A stretch of 64,000 bases of DNA, taken from CAIWHR01 sp963726765 (lineage in GTDB: Bacteria > Pseudomonadota > Gammaproteobacteria > Burkholderiales > Casimicrobiaceae). The position numbers were made by a program, and so were the translations under genes. The notes beneath the pieces are model-generated. The model saw nothing but the letters and a program-made list of their open reading frames with translations. It was not told the origin of the DNA and did not search any database. Positions within the stretch are counted from its first letter, which is position 1, and each line of letters starts with the position of its first letter. Positions 1-9,985 of this stretch are shown here, one piece after another. Location of the stretch: NCBI GenBank assembly GCA_963726765.1, contig CAVSDH010000010.1, forward strand, positions 186,001 to 250,000, given 5' to 3'.

Positions 1-409
1 CATGGTCGACCTCGACAGCAACCCCACCAAGCTCATCGAGGTGGTCGAGATCGGCAAGCAGATGCTGATGACCCGCGGCGCCCTGACGACGTTCTCGATC
101 GCCAACGACGTCGCGAAGTATTTCGCGATCATTCCCGCCGTCTTCGTGTCGACATATCCGCCCCTCGCCGCGCTCAACATCATGCGGCTGACCACGCCCG
201 AATCGGCCATCCTGTCGGCCATCATCTTCAATGCGTTGATCATCGTCGTGCTGATCCCGCTCGCGCTCCGGGGCGTGCGGTATCGGGCGCTCGGCGCGGC
301 GTCGCTGCTGCGCCGCAACCTGCTGATCTACGGTCTCGGCGGCATCGTGCTCCCGTTCCCGGGAATCAAGCTCATCGACATGCTGCTCGCCGTCATGGGG
401 CTCGTATGA
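1..409 (+). CDS. kdpB: KdpB, potassium-transporting P-type ATPase subunit B (C-terminal part)
   Basis: This is the last 135 or so residues of the catalytic subunit of the KdpFABC high-affinity K+ pump in the inner membrane. The visible start NMVDLDSNPTKLIEVVEIGK is the conserved segment just after the hinge motif of KdpB, so the gene continues to the left of the window. Three hydrophobic stretches near residues 40-60, 70-95 and 105-130 match its C-terminal membrane helices. The stop overlaps the kdpC start in an ATGA, so the two are translationally coupled. Identification is firm; only the left end is missing. Confidence 0.95.
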   Translation, partial: MVDLDSNPTKLIEVVEIGKQMLMTRGALTTFSIANDVAKYFAIIPAVFVSTYPPLAALNIMRLTTPESAILSAIIFNALIIVVLIPLALRGVRYRALGAASLLRRNLLIYGLGGIVLPFPGIKLIDMLLAVMGLV

Positions 410-996
410 AGGAACTCGACATGCGCTCGCTGCTTCGTCCCGCAATTGCGTTGTTCGTCGTTCTCACCGTGCTGACGGGCGTCGTCTATCCGCTCGCCGT
501 GACAGGCATCGCGCAACTCGCGTTCCCCTCGCGCGCCAACGGATCGTTGATCACCGAGGGCGACAAAGTCGTGGGGTCCGAGCTGATCGGCCAGATGTTC
601 ACGTCCCCCCGGTTTTTCTGGGGACGGCCGTCGGCGACCGCGCCGCTGCCGTACAACGGCACCGGATCGACCGGCTCCAACCAGGGTTCGAGCAATCCGG
701 CGCTTTCCGATGCGGTGAAGGATCGCGTGACCGCGCTGCGCGCGGCCGATCCCGGCAATTCCGCACCCGTGCCGGTGGATCTCGTCACCGCCTCCGGTTC
801 GGGTCTCGATCCCCATATCAGCCTCGCCGCGGCGTACTACCAGGTACCCCGTGTCGCCCGCGAGCGCGGTGTTGCCGCCGATGCGGTGAAGAACCTCGTC
901 GATGCGCAGGCCAGCGCACCCTGGCTTGGATTCTTCGGGGAGCCCACCGTCAACGTGCTGCGCCTCAACCGCGCATTGGATAAGATGCGAGGATGA
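406..996 (+). CDS. kdpC: KdpC, potassium-transporting ATPase subunit C
   Basis: KdpC is the single-span subunit that assists K+ binding in the KdpFABC complex. The 196-residue length is normal. One N-terminal membrane helix (about residues 8-30) is followed by a periplasmic domain. Conserved KdpC segments are present: a block around FFWGRPSAT, the SGSNQG-like SGLDPHIS stretch and a C-terminal block ending in LNVLRLN-like residues (here VNVLRLNRALD). It overlaps kdpB upstream, and its stop overlaps the kdpD start at 993, which is the usual kdpBCD arrangement. The reading frame is intact. Confidence 0.96.
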   Translation: MKELDMRSLLRPAIALFVVLTVLTGVVYPLAVTGIAQLAFPSRANGSLITEGDKVVGSELIGQMFTSPRFFWGRPSATAPLPYNGTGSTGSNQGSSNPALSDAVKDRVTALRAADPGNSAPVPVDLVTASGSGLDPHISLAAAYYQVPRVARERGVAADAVKNLVDAQASAPWLGFFGEPTVNVLRLNRALDKMRG

Positions 997-3688
997 CCGA
1001 CGCGCGTCCCGACCCCGACGCGCTGCTGGCGCGGATCCAGGACCAGGACGCGCGCGCACAGCGGGGCACGCTCAAGGTCTTCTTCGGGGCATCGCCCGGC
1101 GTCGGCAAGACGTACGCCATGCTCGCCGACGCAAGGCGGCAGCGCGAGCAGGGCCGCGACGTCGTGATCGGCGTCGTCGAAACGCACGGCCGTCAGGACA
1201 CCGCCCGACTGCTTGCCGGCCTCGACGTGCTGCCGCGACGCTCGATCGACAACCGCGGAACGATGCTCGAAGAGTTCGATCTCGACGCCGCGCTCGCACG
1301 GAAACCGTCGCTGCTGCTCGTCGACGAGCTGGCGCACACCAACGCGCCGGGGTCGCGCCATCCCAAGCGCTATCAGGACGTGCTGGAACTGCTTGCCGCC
1401 GGCATCGACGTCAACACGACGGTCAACGTCCAGCACATCGAGAGCCTGAACGACATCGTCGGCGGCATCACCGGCATCAAGGTGCGCGAAACGCTGCCGG
1501 ACCGGATCTTCGACCAGGCCGACGAGGTCGTGCTGGTCGACCTGCCGCCGGACGACCTGCTGCAGCGGCTTGCGCGAAGGCAAGGTCTACATGGGCGAAC
1601 AGGCCGAGCGCGCCGTGCAGAACTTCTTCCGCAAGGGCAACCTCCTGGCGCTGCGCGAGCTCGCGCTTGCGCCGCACGGCCGATCGCGTCGACACGCAGA
1701 TGCGGAGCTACCGGAACGAGCATGTCGCCGGCGCGCCCGTGTGGCATGCAGGCAACGCGCTCCTCGCGGGCGTCGGGTCCTGACGGCGGTGACGATGCGG
1801 TCGTGCGCGCGGCGGCACGCCTCGCGGCCGCCCTCAACTCGCGGTGGCACGCTGTCTTCGTCGACACGCCGGCGCTCGCCGGGCTCCCCGAGGCACAACG
1901 CAAGTCGGTGTTCGCAACGCTGAAGCTCGCGCAGGAGCTGGGTGCCCAGACCGCGACGGTGCCGCGCTTCCGCACCCGCCAGCGGACTGGTCGACTACGC
2001 CCGCACGCACAACCTCGGTACGCTCGTGCTGGGCCAGGGAGGAAGGCGCCGCGCAGCCGTCTCCTGAGCTGGCGCGAAGACACCCTGGCGAGCGCAAGCG
2101 CGCATGCGCCCGACCTCGATTTTCTGGCGATCGCGCGTACGCCGGCTCCTGCGGCAAAAGCGGCCACGGCGCAAGCCAGGACAGCGCTCGCGTGGCGCCC
2201 GTACGCTGGCGCGCTGGCGCTGTCGGCCGCGGCGACGCTGCTGGCATGGCCGCTGTCGCAGACATTCGACCTCGCCAACATCGTCATGCTGTTTCTGCTG
2301 GCCGTCGTCGGCGCCGCGCTGCTGTTCGGGCGTGGACCGGCCGTGCTGGCCGCGATCGTCAACGTGCTCGCGTTCGACTTCTTCTTCGTGGTGCCGCGGT
2401 TCTCCTTCGCCGTCAGCGACGCGCAATACCTGTTCACGTTCGCCATCATGCTGGTCGTCGGCATCGCCGTGGGGGAGCTCACCGCGCGGCTGCGCTTCCA
2501 GGCGCGCTTCGCGGCCCGCGGCGCGGAGCAGGCCCAGCAGCTGTTCGAGATGGCGCGGGAGCTCTCGGCGGCGCTCGCGCCCGAGCAGGTGGCGGAAATC
2601 GGCGAGCAGTTCGTCACCGGCACGGCGCGGGCGAAATGCGCGGTGCTGACACTCGACGAGGACGAAACGCTTCGGCCGGCCGCCACCGCCGGCGCGGGAC
2701 CGGCCGTCGACATGGCGATCGCGCGCTGGTGCGTCGACCACGCGGAGCCCGCCGGCACCGGCACCGACACGCTGCCAGCCTCCGGCAGGCTCTACCTGCC
2801 GCTCAAGGCGCCGGTCCGCACGCGCGGCGTGCTCGTCGTCGAGCCGGACGATGCCGCGACGCTCATGGTCCCCGAGCAGCGCCGCCTGCTCGAGACGTGC
2901 GCCGCGCTGATCGCGATCGCCCTCGAACGCGTGCACTTCGTGACCGTGGCGCAGCGCACGCTGGTCGACATGGAGTCCGAGCGCCTGCGCAATTCGGTAC
3001 TGTCCGCGCTGTCGCACGACCTGCGCACGCCGCTCACGGCGCTCGTCGGGCTCTCCGAAACGCTTGCGCACGAGCTCGCCCGCGGCGGCGCGGCGGCGGC
3101 GAAGCGAAAGCGTTGGCCATTCGCGACCAGGCGCGGCGCACCGCGCGGCTGGTCGACAACCTGCTCGAGATGGCGCGGCTCGAAGCGGGGCGCATCGATG
3201 TGCGAAAGGACTGGCAATCACTCGAGGAACTGGTCGGGAGCGCGCTCGCCGCGCTGGAATCGTCCCTCGCCGGACGGGCAGTCGAGGTTGCGCTTCCGGC
3301 GGATCTTCCACTCGTCTCGTGCGACGGCGTGCTGATCGAGCGCGTCTTCGTGAACCTCATCGAGAACGCCACCAAGTACACGCCGCCGGGCACGCCGATC
3401 CGCATTGCGGCGCGAGCGGACCGCGGCGAATTCGAAGTCGCGATCGAAGACCGCGGGCCGGGATTGCCGCCCAGGCGGGAGCGTTCGATTTTCGACAAAT
3501 TCACGCGCGGCAATCCGGAATCGGTAATCCCGGGCGTGGGATTGGGCCTCGCCATCTGCCGCGCGATCGTCGAGGCCCACCGCGGCACGATCCGCGCGGA
3601 AAACCGCGACGGCGGCGGCGCGCGCTTCGTGTTTACCCTGCCCGCGGACGAGCCGCCGCCCGTGCCCGCAGAGCCCGAAGTGGAATAG
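993..3688 (+). CDS. kdpD: KdpD, osmosensitive K+ channel sensor histidine kinase (frame broken in about six places)
   Basis: KdpD senses low K+ and phosphorylates KdpE. All domains are present in order but spread over three frames. There is a KdpD N-terminal domain with Walker A GASPGVGKT (residues 32-40) and LLVDELAHTNAPG, a USP-like domain, four membrane helices around nt 2210-2500 and a GAF-like domain. The HisKA H-box is SHDLRTPLTAL near nt 3015, and the ATPase lobe has NLIENATKYTP and GVGLGLAICRAI. Frame changes lie near 1570, 1668, 1780, 1966, 2040-2065 and 3085-3110. The first four are each fixed by dropping one base (two of them a T in CTTGCGC). Removing the shifts gives a normal 890-900 residue protein. 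Sequencing insertions are likelier than a pseudogene, but this gene has the most breaks of any here. Confidence 0.88.
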
Positions 3689-3694
3689 CCCCGG

Positions 3695-4399
3695 ATGCCG
3701 GTCGACATCGCGCCGCAGGTGCTCGTCGTCGAGGACGATCGCGAGATCCGGCGCTTCATTCGCGCGGCTCTCGAAAGCGAGGGCTATCGAGTCTGCGAGT
3801 CAGAGACGGTCGCGCGCGGCGTGATCGACGCCGGCACGCGCAAGCCCGATGTCGTCATCCTCGACCTCGGGCTGCCGGACGGCGACGGCGTCGATTTCAT
3901 CCGCGGCGTGCGCACGTTCTCGGCGCTGCCGATCCTCGTGCTGTCCGCGCGCACCGAGGAGGCGGCGAAGGTCGCGGCGCTGGACGCCGGCGCGGACGAC
4001 TACCTGACCAAGCCGTTCGGCATCGCCGAGCTGACCGCGCGCCTGCGCGCGATGCTCCGGCGCGGCGCGCGCACCGCAGACAACGAATCGCCGATGGTCG
4101 CGTTCGGCGACGTCACGGTCGACCTCGCGAACCGCAGCGTCATGCGCGCCGGCGCGACGATCCACCTGACCCCCGTCGAATTCCGACTGCTCGCGCAGCT
4201 CGTCGCCCATCCCGGCAAGGTGCTCACGCATCGCGCTGCTGCTGCGCGAGGTATGGGGGCCGTCGCACGTCGAGCACAGCCACTACCTGCGCATCTACAT
4301 GGCGCACCTGCGGCAAAAGCTCGAGCCGGATCCGGCGCGGCCGCGCCATCTCGCTGACCGAAACCGGCGTCGGCTATCGCTTCGTCGATCCAGTCTTGA
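3695..4399 (+). CDS. kdpE: KdpE, OmpR-family response regulator (frameshifted C-terminus)
   Basis: This is the partner of KdpD. The receiver domain (residues 1-120) shows the acidic pair EDD, phospho-acceptor D in VVILDLGLPDGDG, the switch SAR and the conserved K in LTKPFG. The winged-helix effector follows from about residue 130. After THR (near 4235) the frame must drop one base to read LLLREVWGPSH, and again near 4353 to read LTETGVGYRF, the hallmark KdpE C-terminus. Taken literally, the last frame stays open into proA. One more dropped base near 4390 would give a stop at 4397-4399, and that end is chosen here. The exact C-terminus is uncertain. Confidence 0.86.
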
Positions 4400-4464
4400 T
4401 CGACTCGACCGCCGCGTCGTGCCCGCTCCCGCGAGCGGAAGAGGAGAAGCGCTACAATGTGCGC

Positions 4465-5757
4465 ATGAGCAATCTCGTCATTCCCGGCCTCGGGACGTTC
4501 GCCGACGTCGCCGCCTACATGGCCGGCGTCGGCGCGGCGGCACGCGCCGCGGCGCGCGGACTTGCGCGCGCGGACACGGCCGCGAAGGACGCCGCGTTGC
4601 TGGCGATGTCGGCAGCGATCCGCCGCAACGCGGCAAGGCTGGCGGCCGCGAATGCGCGCGACGTCGCCGCTGCGAGAGGGGCCGGACGCGATCCCTCGTT
4701 CGTCGACCGCCTGACGCTCTCGCCCGCCACCGTCGAAGCCATGGCCGCGGGCCTCGAGCAGATTGCCGCGCTGCCCGATCCGGTCGGCGAGATCAGCGAC
4801 TTGAGATTTCGACCCTCGGGCATTCAGGTCGGGCATATGCGCGTGCCGCTCGGCGTGATCGGCATCGTCTACGAATCGCGGCCGAACGTCACCGCCGATG
4901 CCGCGGGACTGTGCCTCAAGGCAGGCAACGCGACGATCCTGCGCGGCGGAAGCGAGGCGCTGGCGAGCAACCAGGCAATCGCCGCATGCGTACACGAAGG
5001 ACTCGCCGCAGCTCACTTGCCCGAAGCGGCCGTTCAAGTCGTTGCGACGACCGACCGCGAGGCCGTCGGCCGCCTCATCACCGACGAGAAGCACGTCGAC
5101 GTCATCGTGCCGCGCGGCGGCAAGGGGCTGATCGAGCGGATCGTGAAAGAGGCGAAGGTGCCGGTGATCCGGCATCTCGACGGCGTGTGCCACGTCTACA
5201 TCGACAATGAGGCCGATCCGGACATGGCAATCCGCATCGCCGACAACGCGAAGACGCAGCGTTACTCGCCGTGCAACACGATGGAGACGCTGCTCGTCCA
5301 CGTCGGAATCGCGCCGAGCGTTCTTCCGCCGCTCGCGGCGATCTACGGCGCCAAGGACGTCGAGCTGCGCGGCTGCGAACGCGCGTGCGCGCTGATTCCG
5401 GCAATGAAGCCCGCCACCGAGGAGGATTGGTATACCGAGTACCTCGGGCCCATCCTGGCCGTGCGCATCGTGGACGACATCGACGCGGCGATTGCCCACA
5501 TCGCAAAATACGGCTCGCAGCACACCGACGCGATCGTCACGGGCGACTACACGGCGGCGATGCGGTTTCTCCGCGAAGTCGATTCGAGCTCGGTGCTGGT
5601 CAATGCGTCCACCCGGTTCGCCGACGGATTCGAATACGGGCTCGGCGCCGAAATCGGAATCTCGACGAACAAGCTGCATGCGCGCGGGCCGGTCGGGCTC
5701 GAGGGGCTCACCAGCCGCAAATGGGTCGTGCTGGGCTCGGGTCAGATCCGCACCTAG
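4465..5757 (+). CDS. proA: ProA, gamma-glutamyl phosphate reductase (glutamate-5-semialdehyde dehydrogenase)
   Basis: ProA performs the NADPH-dependent reduction of L-glutamyl-5-phosphate to glutamate-5-semialdehyde, the second step of proline synthesis, in the cytoplasm. The 430-residue length is normal. The catalytic cysteine is Cys270 in YSPCNTMETL. Other ProA signatures are VYESRPNVTADAAG, GNATILRGGSEA, RHLDGVCHVY and the C-terminal ARGPVGLEGL. The ATG at 4465 was chosen because the conserved N-terminus starts there; the frame upstream is open only because of the kdpE frameshift. No proB is adjacent. The frame is clean throughout. Confidence 0.97.
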   Translation: MSNLVIPGLGTFADVAAYMAGVGAAARAAARGLARADTAAKDAALLAMSAAIRRNAARLAAANARDVAAARGAGRDPSFVDRLTLSPATVEAMAAGLEQIAALPDPVGEISDLRFRPSGIQVGHMRVPLGVIGIVYESRPNVTADAAGLCLKAGNATILRGGSEALASNQAIAACVHEGLAAAHLPEAAVQVVATTDREAVGRLITDEKHVDVIVPRGGKGLIERIVKEAKVPVIRHLDGVCHVYIDNEADPDMAIRIADNAKTQRYSPCNTMETLLVHVGIAPSVLPPLAAIYGAKDVELRGCERACALIPAMKPATEEDWYTEYLGPILAVRIVDDIDAAIAHIAKYGSQHTDAIVTGDYTAAMRFLREVDSSSVLVNASTRFADGFEYGLGAEIGISTNKLHARGPVGLEGLTSRKWVVLGSGQIRT

Positions 5758-5766
5758 GAGGGTCGC

Positions 5767-6183
5767 ATGATCGCTCGCCTTCGCTTGATCGCGGCCGCGC
5801 TCGTCGCGGCGCTTGCAATCGGCGGCGCCGGATGCGCGCTGGCCGAGAAGATCGTCGTGCAGGTGAGCGACGGCAACCCCGTGACGTGGAACCAGGCGCT
5901 CAACGTGGTCGGCAACCTGCGCGAGGTGTACGGCGCCGACACGCAGATCGAGCTCGTCGCGTTCGGACAGGGAATCAACATGCTTCGGTTCGACGCGCCG
6001 GTGAGCTCGCGGCTGGTCGATGCGCAGAAGAGCCTTGGCGCCAAGGTCTACGCCTGCGAGAACTCGATGGCGAAGAACAAGCTCGCCCGCAACGAAATGG
6101 CGCCCGACGTGATCTACGTCCGCGCAGGCGTGGAGCACATCATCACGCGGCAGCGCGACGGCTGGGTGAACCTCCGCCCGTAG
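5767..6183 (+). CDS. Exported DsrE/DsrF-like family protein
   Basis: The protein has 138 residues. An N-terminal signal-like segment (about residues 5-27, Ala-rich, with a possible lipobox GAGC at the end) is followed by a compact domain of the DsrE/DsrF/YchN fold (VVQVSDGNP, VELVAFGQGINML-like strand, KVYACENSMAKN). That Cys near residue 98 matches the position of the family's reactive cysteine. A strong GGAGG lies 6 nt before the ATG and overlaps the proA stop region. The exported DsrE group is often found near sulfur or redox functions, but the role here is unknown. Confidence 0.8.
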   Translation: MIARLRLIAAALVAALAIGGAGCALAEKIVVQVSDGNPVTWNQALNVVGNLREVYGADTQIELVAFGQGINMLRFDAPVSSRLVDAQKSLGAKVYACENSMAKNKLARNEMAPDVIYVRAGVEHIITRQRDGWVNLRP

Positions 6184-6193
6184 GTGCAGGTCG

Positions 6194-7063
6194 GTGTCGT
6201 CGTCCGTCACCCTGTCGATCGCCACGAACTCGGCGATCGCCGCCGCCAAAGGCTTCGGCTGGTTCGTCACCGGATCGCCGACGCTTTTCGCGGAGACGAT
6301 CCATTCGCTTGCCGACGTCGGCAATCAGGTGCTGCTCAAGGTCGGCGAGGTCCGCGGGAAGGCGGGACCCGATCTCGTACATCCGTTCGGCCGCGGCCAG
6401 GAGAAGTTCTTCTGGGCGCTTGTCTCCGCGGTCAGCGTCTTCTTCGTCGGCTGCGGCATCAATATCTACCACGGCATTCACGCGTTGATGAGCCCCGGGA
6501 GGGTGGAGCCTTTCACACCGCTCGTGCTGGGCCTCCTCGTCTTCGCGCTGGCGCTGGAGTCATGGACCTTCGCGGTCGCCTTCCGGGAAATCGGCGGCGT
6601 CAAAGGCCTGCGCGAGAACCGCAGCAACGTAACGGTGCTGGCAGTTCTGCTGGAGGATGCGGTCGCGCTGCTGGGCATCGTGCTCACGCTGATCGTCGCC
6701 GGCGTGTCGATGATCGCCGGGCCACGACCCGAGTTCGATGCCGCAGTCGCCATCGTGGTCGGCGTGCTCCTCGGCGCAATGGCGTTGTTTCTCGCCGCGC
6801 TCAACCGCCGACTGCTCATCGACTCGTCCGACCCCGCGCTGGATCGCGCCGCCAAAGCGTGGCTCACGGGTCGCGGCGTTGACGGAGACGTTCGTTCGCT
6901 CGTCCTCGACGATCGTCGCGCCGTGGTGTTCGTCCGGGCCGGCGAGGACGTTCCGCATTCGTACGCGCTCGGCGAGTCGCTGAAGGCGCATCTCCTCGAA
7001 GGCCACGGACGCACCGTGGACGCGGTCTACTGGAAATTCCGCCCCGGACCCTGCGAGACTTGA
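6194..7063 (+). CDS. Cation diffusion facilitator (CDF) family divalent metal transporter
   Basis: Inner-membrane proton/metal antiporter family protein of 289 residues. The CDF metal-site signature ETIHSLADVGNQ in helix 2 (residues 35-46) has the His and Asp ligands. The second half-site in helix 5 reads LLEDAVALLG, with E-D in place of the usual H-x-x-x-D, so metal selectivity could differ from Zn transporters. Six hydrophobic segments are visible, followed by a short cytoplasmic domain. The GTG at 6194 is the only start near the conserved N-terminus. The gene lies 10 nt after the DsrE-like gene and converges on the MFS gene at 7081. Confidence 0.85.
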   Translation: MSSSVTLSIATNSAIAAAKGFGWFVTGSPTLFAETIHSLADVGNQVLLKVGEVRGKAGPDLVHPFGRGQEKFFWALVSAVSVFFVGCGINIYHGIHALMSPGRVEPFTPLVLGLLVFALALESWTFAVAFREIGGVKGLRENRSNVTVLAVLLEDAVALLGIVLTLIVAGVSMIAGPRPEFDAAVAIVVGVLLGAMALFLAALNRRLLIDSSDPALDRAAKAWLTGRGVDGDVRSLVLDDRRAVVFVRAGEDVPHSYALGESLKAHLLEGHGRTVDAVYWKFRPGPCET

Positions 7064-7080
7064 TGGTCGACCGCGGACGC

Positions 7081-8265
7081 TCAGACCGCCGGTGCAGGCC
7101 GCGTGCGCCGGCGCAGCGCGAGCCAGATCACGGCCGTCGCGATCACCGCGAGGAAAGGCAGTACCGCGCGATTCATCGTTTCCCAGCCGACGCTCGACAC
7201 CATCGCGCCCGAGGCGAGCGAAGAGACACACATGATCGAGAACACGATGAAGTCGTTGGCGCCTTGCGTGCGCGCCTTCTCTGCCGGCGCATAGCATTCG
7301 GTAAGCAGCGCCGTGCCGCCGGTGTACATGAAATTCCAGCCTATGCCGACGAGGACCAGCGCGGCGACGAAGTGCGCGACCGTCGTGCCGTTGAGCGCGA
7401 CTGCGACGCATCCGGCGACGAGGGCTACACCGGCGAGGATCACGTTCAGGACGCCGAACCGCTTGATCAGCGATCCGGTGAAGAAGCCCGGTGCGTACAT
7501 CCCGACGACATGCCATTCGATCACCAGCGCGGCGGCGGAGAACGGATGATCGCAAAAGCTCATCGCAATGGGCGTCGCCGTCATCAGCAGGTTCATGAGG
7601 CCGTAGCCGAGGCCCCCGGCCAGCGCGGCCACGATGAATGCCGGTTGGCGGATTATCGCCGCGAGCGGCCTGCCGCCGCCTGCGCGCTCCTCGATGGTGG
7701 GCGCCGGTACGTGAACGCGCGATTGCACGGCGAGCGCCACGATGGCATATAGAGCGAGAACGAGGTACGAGCCGAGGAATTGCGCGGGAAAGAGATCCAT
7801 CGCCCAGCGCGCGCTCTGCGGTCCGATGAACCCGCCGACGATGCCGCCGGCCAGTACCAGCGATATTGCCTTCGCCTTGTCCGCCGGCGCCGCCACTTCC
7901 GCTGCGGCGAACCGATATTGCAATCCGATGGCGTTGTAGATGCCGATGATGGCGGTTGCAATGCAATAGGCCACGAAGCTGTGCCGCAGAATCGCGAACG
8001 CCGCCAATGCGCAGCCGCCGACGTTGATCAATGCGCCGGCCATGAATCCCGCCCGGCGGCCGACCCGCGCCATCCACAAGGAAGCGGGCATCGTCGCGAT
8101 GGCGGAACCGAGAACGTAAGTCGTGACGCCCAGCGTTGCGAGAGCCTTGGTTCCGGCCAGCTCGAATCCGACGAGCCCGTTCATCGTGATGAGACCGGCC
8201 CCGTTGGTCAGCAGCAGCGCCTGGCAGCAGGCGAGCAGGAAGATGTCGCGGTACGACGTGCGCAT
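7081..8265 (-). CDS. MFS transporter (YfcJ/sugar-phosphate type unassigned)
   Basis: The 394-residue inner-membrane protein has about twelve hydrophobic helices and the duplicated MFS layout. The loop 2-3 motif reads MARVGRRAGFMAG (residues 65-77), a recognisable variant of motif A. Helix 4-5 contains GIYNAIGLQYRFAAAE, a pattern seen in uncharacterised bacterial MFS proteins. The central loop lies around residues 185-205. It is encoded leftward, converging with the CDF gene (17 nt gap) and diverging from the DUF924 gene (47 nt gap, which must hold both promoters). The substrate cannot be deduced. Confidence 0.85.
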   Translation of the reverse strand: MRTSYRDIFLLACCQALLLTNGAGLITMNGLVGFELAGTKALATLGVTTYVLGSAIATMPASLWMARVGRRAGFMAGALINVGGCALAAFAILRHSFVAYCIATAIIGIYNAIGLQYRFAAAEVAAPADKAKAISLVLAGGIVGGFIGPQSARWAMDLFPAQFLGSYLVLALYAIVALAVQSRVHVPAPTIEERAGGGRPLAAIIRQPAFIVAALAGGLGYGLMNLLMTATPIAMSFCDHPFSAAALVIEWHVVGMYAPGFFTGSLIKRFGVLNVILAGVALVAGCVAVALNGTTVAHFVAALVLVGIGWNFMYTGGTALLTECYAPAEKARTQGANDFIVFSIMCVSSLASGAMVSSVGWETMNRAVLPFLAVIATAVIWLALRRRTRPAPAV

Positions 8266-8312
8266 TCGGGGATTGGATGTCAGGCGCGCGGATTCGCCGC
8301 TATCATAGCGTG

Positions 8313-8885
8313 ATGCGCTCTGACCCTCTCGCCGAGGAAATACTCGCGTTCTGGTTCGGTCCGGCGCCGCATGCGCCGCGCGATGCCTGGTTCCGGAAGA
8401 GTGTCGAATTCGACGCGGAGATCGCCGCGCGCTTCGGGAACGCGGTCGAGTCCGCTCTTCGTGGTGCCTATCGGGAATGGACGGGGACGCCGCGGGGCAC
8501 GCTCGCGCGAGTGCTGCTGCTCGACCAGTTCACGCGAAACATGTTCCGCGATTCGCCGCGCGCGTTCGCGGGCGATGCGGAGGCGTTTGCGATGGCCACG
8601 ACTGCCGTCGACGTCGGGCACGACATCGAGCTCGACCTTTTCGAGCGCTCGTTTCTCTACCTGCCCTTCGAGCATGCCGAGAGCAACGTCGCGCAGGAAC
8701 GTTCGCTCGCGCTGTTCGGGGCACTTGCCGCCGAGACGGGCGACCGCGGCCCGCTTGAATGGGCGGAGAGGCACGCCGCGATCATTCGCCGCTTCGGTCG
8801 CTATCCGCATCGCAACGCGATCCTCGGGCGCGACTCGACGCCGGAAGAATTGGTGTTTCTGCAGTCCCCCGGCTCACGCTTCTGA
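8313..8885 (+). CDS. DUF924 family protein
   Basis: The 190-residue soluble protein belongs to the DUF924 family, a TPR-like all-helical fold of unknown function common in proteobacteria. Family marks are the N-terminal ILAFWFG, DAWFRKS, the central VLLLDQFTRNMFRDSPRAFA and the C-terminal FGRYPHRNAILGRDSTPEE. The ATG at 8313 immediately follows an overlapping GTG at 8310; either could serve. The following nadD gene begins 26 nt downstream on the same strand. No biochemical role can be assigned from sequence. Confidence 0.9.
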   Translation: MRSDPLAEEILAFWFGPAPHAPRDAWFRKSVEFDAEIAARFGNAVESALRGAYREWTGTPRGTLARVLLLDQFTRNMFRDSPRAFAGDAEAFAMATTAVDVGHDIELDLFERSFLYLPFEHAESNVAQERSLALFGALAAETGDRGPLEWAERHAAIIRRFGRYPHRNAILGRDSTPEELVFLQSPGSRF

Positions 8886-8911
8886 GCGCCGCGACGATCC
8901 GGTCAACGGCC

Positions 8912-9608
8912 ATGTCCACAAAAGCGCTCGGCATCCTCGGCGGCACTTTCGACCCGATTCACTGCGGGCACCTCGAGCTCGCGCGCGAGCTTGCCGGCGC
9001 ATTGCCGCTCTCCGCGGTGCGCCTGATCCCGGCCGGCGTACCGCCGCACCGCCCGCCGACGGTGGCGTCGGCGGCGGATCGCCTCGCCATGGTCCGGCTT
9101 GCGCTCGCCGACCATCCGGAACTCGAAGTCGACACGCGCGAAATCGTGCGACCCGGCCCGAGCTATACGGTGCTCACTCTCGAGGATCTGCGAAAGGAAG
9201 ACTCGGCGCGTCCGCTCGCGCTCATCGTCGGCGCCGATGCGTTTCTCGGACTTCCCGCCTGGCACCGCTGGCGCGAACTGTTCGGCCTCGCGCACTGTCG
9301 TGGTCGTCGGCCGCCCGGGCGTCGCTCTCGATCTTGCGAAGGCCCCCGCCCTCCGCGACGACTGGGAGCGCCGCCGCGCCTTCGATGCACGGGCGCTCCA
9401 GGAAGCCCCCGCCGGCGCGATCTTCGTGCAGGCGGTAACCGCGCACGACATCTCCGCCACCGCCATTCGCACCCTCATCGCGCGCGGGGCCGCCGGTCTC
9501 GATGCCGCGCGAGGTTTGCTTCCGCCCGCGGTTTTGGCCTATATTGAGCGCAACCAACTCTATCGGCCGCCCCCGTGCCCATCAGAAAGTTCACCAAGAT
9601 CGCCGTAA
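8912..9608 (+). CDS. nadD: NadD, nicotinate-nucleotide adenylyltransferase (one frameshift)
   Basis: NadD adenylates nicotinate mononucleotide in NAD synthesis and is normally essential. The nucleotidyltransferase motif GGTFDPIHCGHLELA (residues 9-23) is intact. VGADAFLGLPAWHRW and the C-terminal ISATAIRTLI (the ISST-x-x-R site) confirm the family. The frame changes at about 9296. Removing one T from CACTGTC gives LAHVVVVGRPG and restores a protein of about 230 residues ending at the TAA at 9606. Because the gene is essential, a one-base insertion error is far likelier than inactivation. It overlaps rsfS by 34 nt. Confidence 0.93.
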
Positions 9609-9943
9609 CCGCCCTCGAAGACATCAAGGCCCGCGACATCACCGTCTTCGATGTCCGCAAGCTCACCAATCTGTACGACACGCTCGTCATCGCCACCGCC
9701 GAATCGAACCGGCAGGTAAAGTCGCTCGCGCACCATGTCCGCGACAAGCTGAAGGAAGCGGGCGCGACGATTCTCGGCGTCGAGGGCGAGGAGATGGGCG
9801 AATGGGTGCTGGTCGATGCGGGTGAAATCATCGTGCACATCATGCAGCCGGCGGTGCGCGCGCACTACAACCTGGAAGAGCTCTGGTCGACCGGAAAGCC
9901 GGCTCGCGCCCGGACGAAACCTCCCGACCGCAGGGCAGCGTAG
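9575..9943 (+). CDS. rsfS: RsfS, ribosomal silencing factor
   Basis: RsfS (formerly YbeB, DUF143) binds ribosomal protein L14 and blocks subunit joining during starvation. The 122-residue length is typical. Conserved pieces are DIKARDITVFDV, TLVIATAESNRQVKSLA, LGVEGEEMGEWVLVD and the signature IIVHIMQPAVRAHYNLEELW. Translation begins at GTG 9575 inside the end of nadD, so the two genes are probably coupled. The downstream neighbour rlmH also acts on the ribosome, an arrangement conserved across proteobacteria. Confidence 0.96.
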   Translation: MPIRKFTKIAVTALEDIKARDITVFDVRKLTNLYDTLVIATAESNRQVKSLAHHVRDKLKEAGATILGVEGEEMGEWVLVDAGEIIVHIMQPAVRAHYNLEELWSTGKPARARTKPPDRRAA

Positions 9944-9985
9944 CGGTCCCCGGACGAGCTTGGAACACACCGGTGCCGCCCGTCG

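Noticed and set aside
4000..6324. 774-codon open frame on the minus strand across kdpE, proA and the DsrE gene
   Set aside because: Low-complexity composition and complete overlap with clearly coding plus-strand genes; no start signal.
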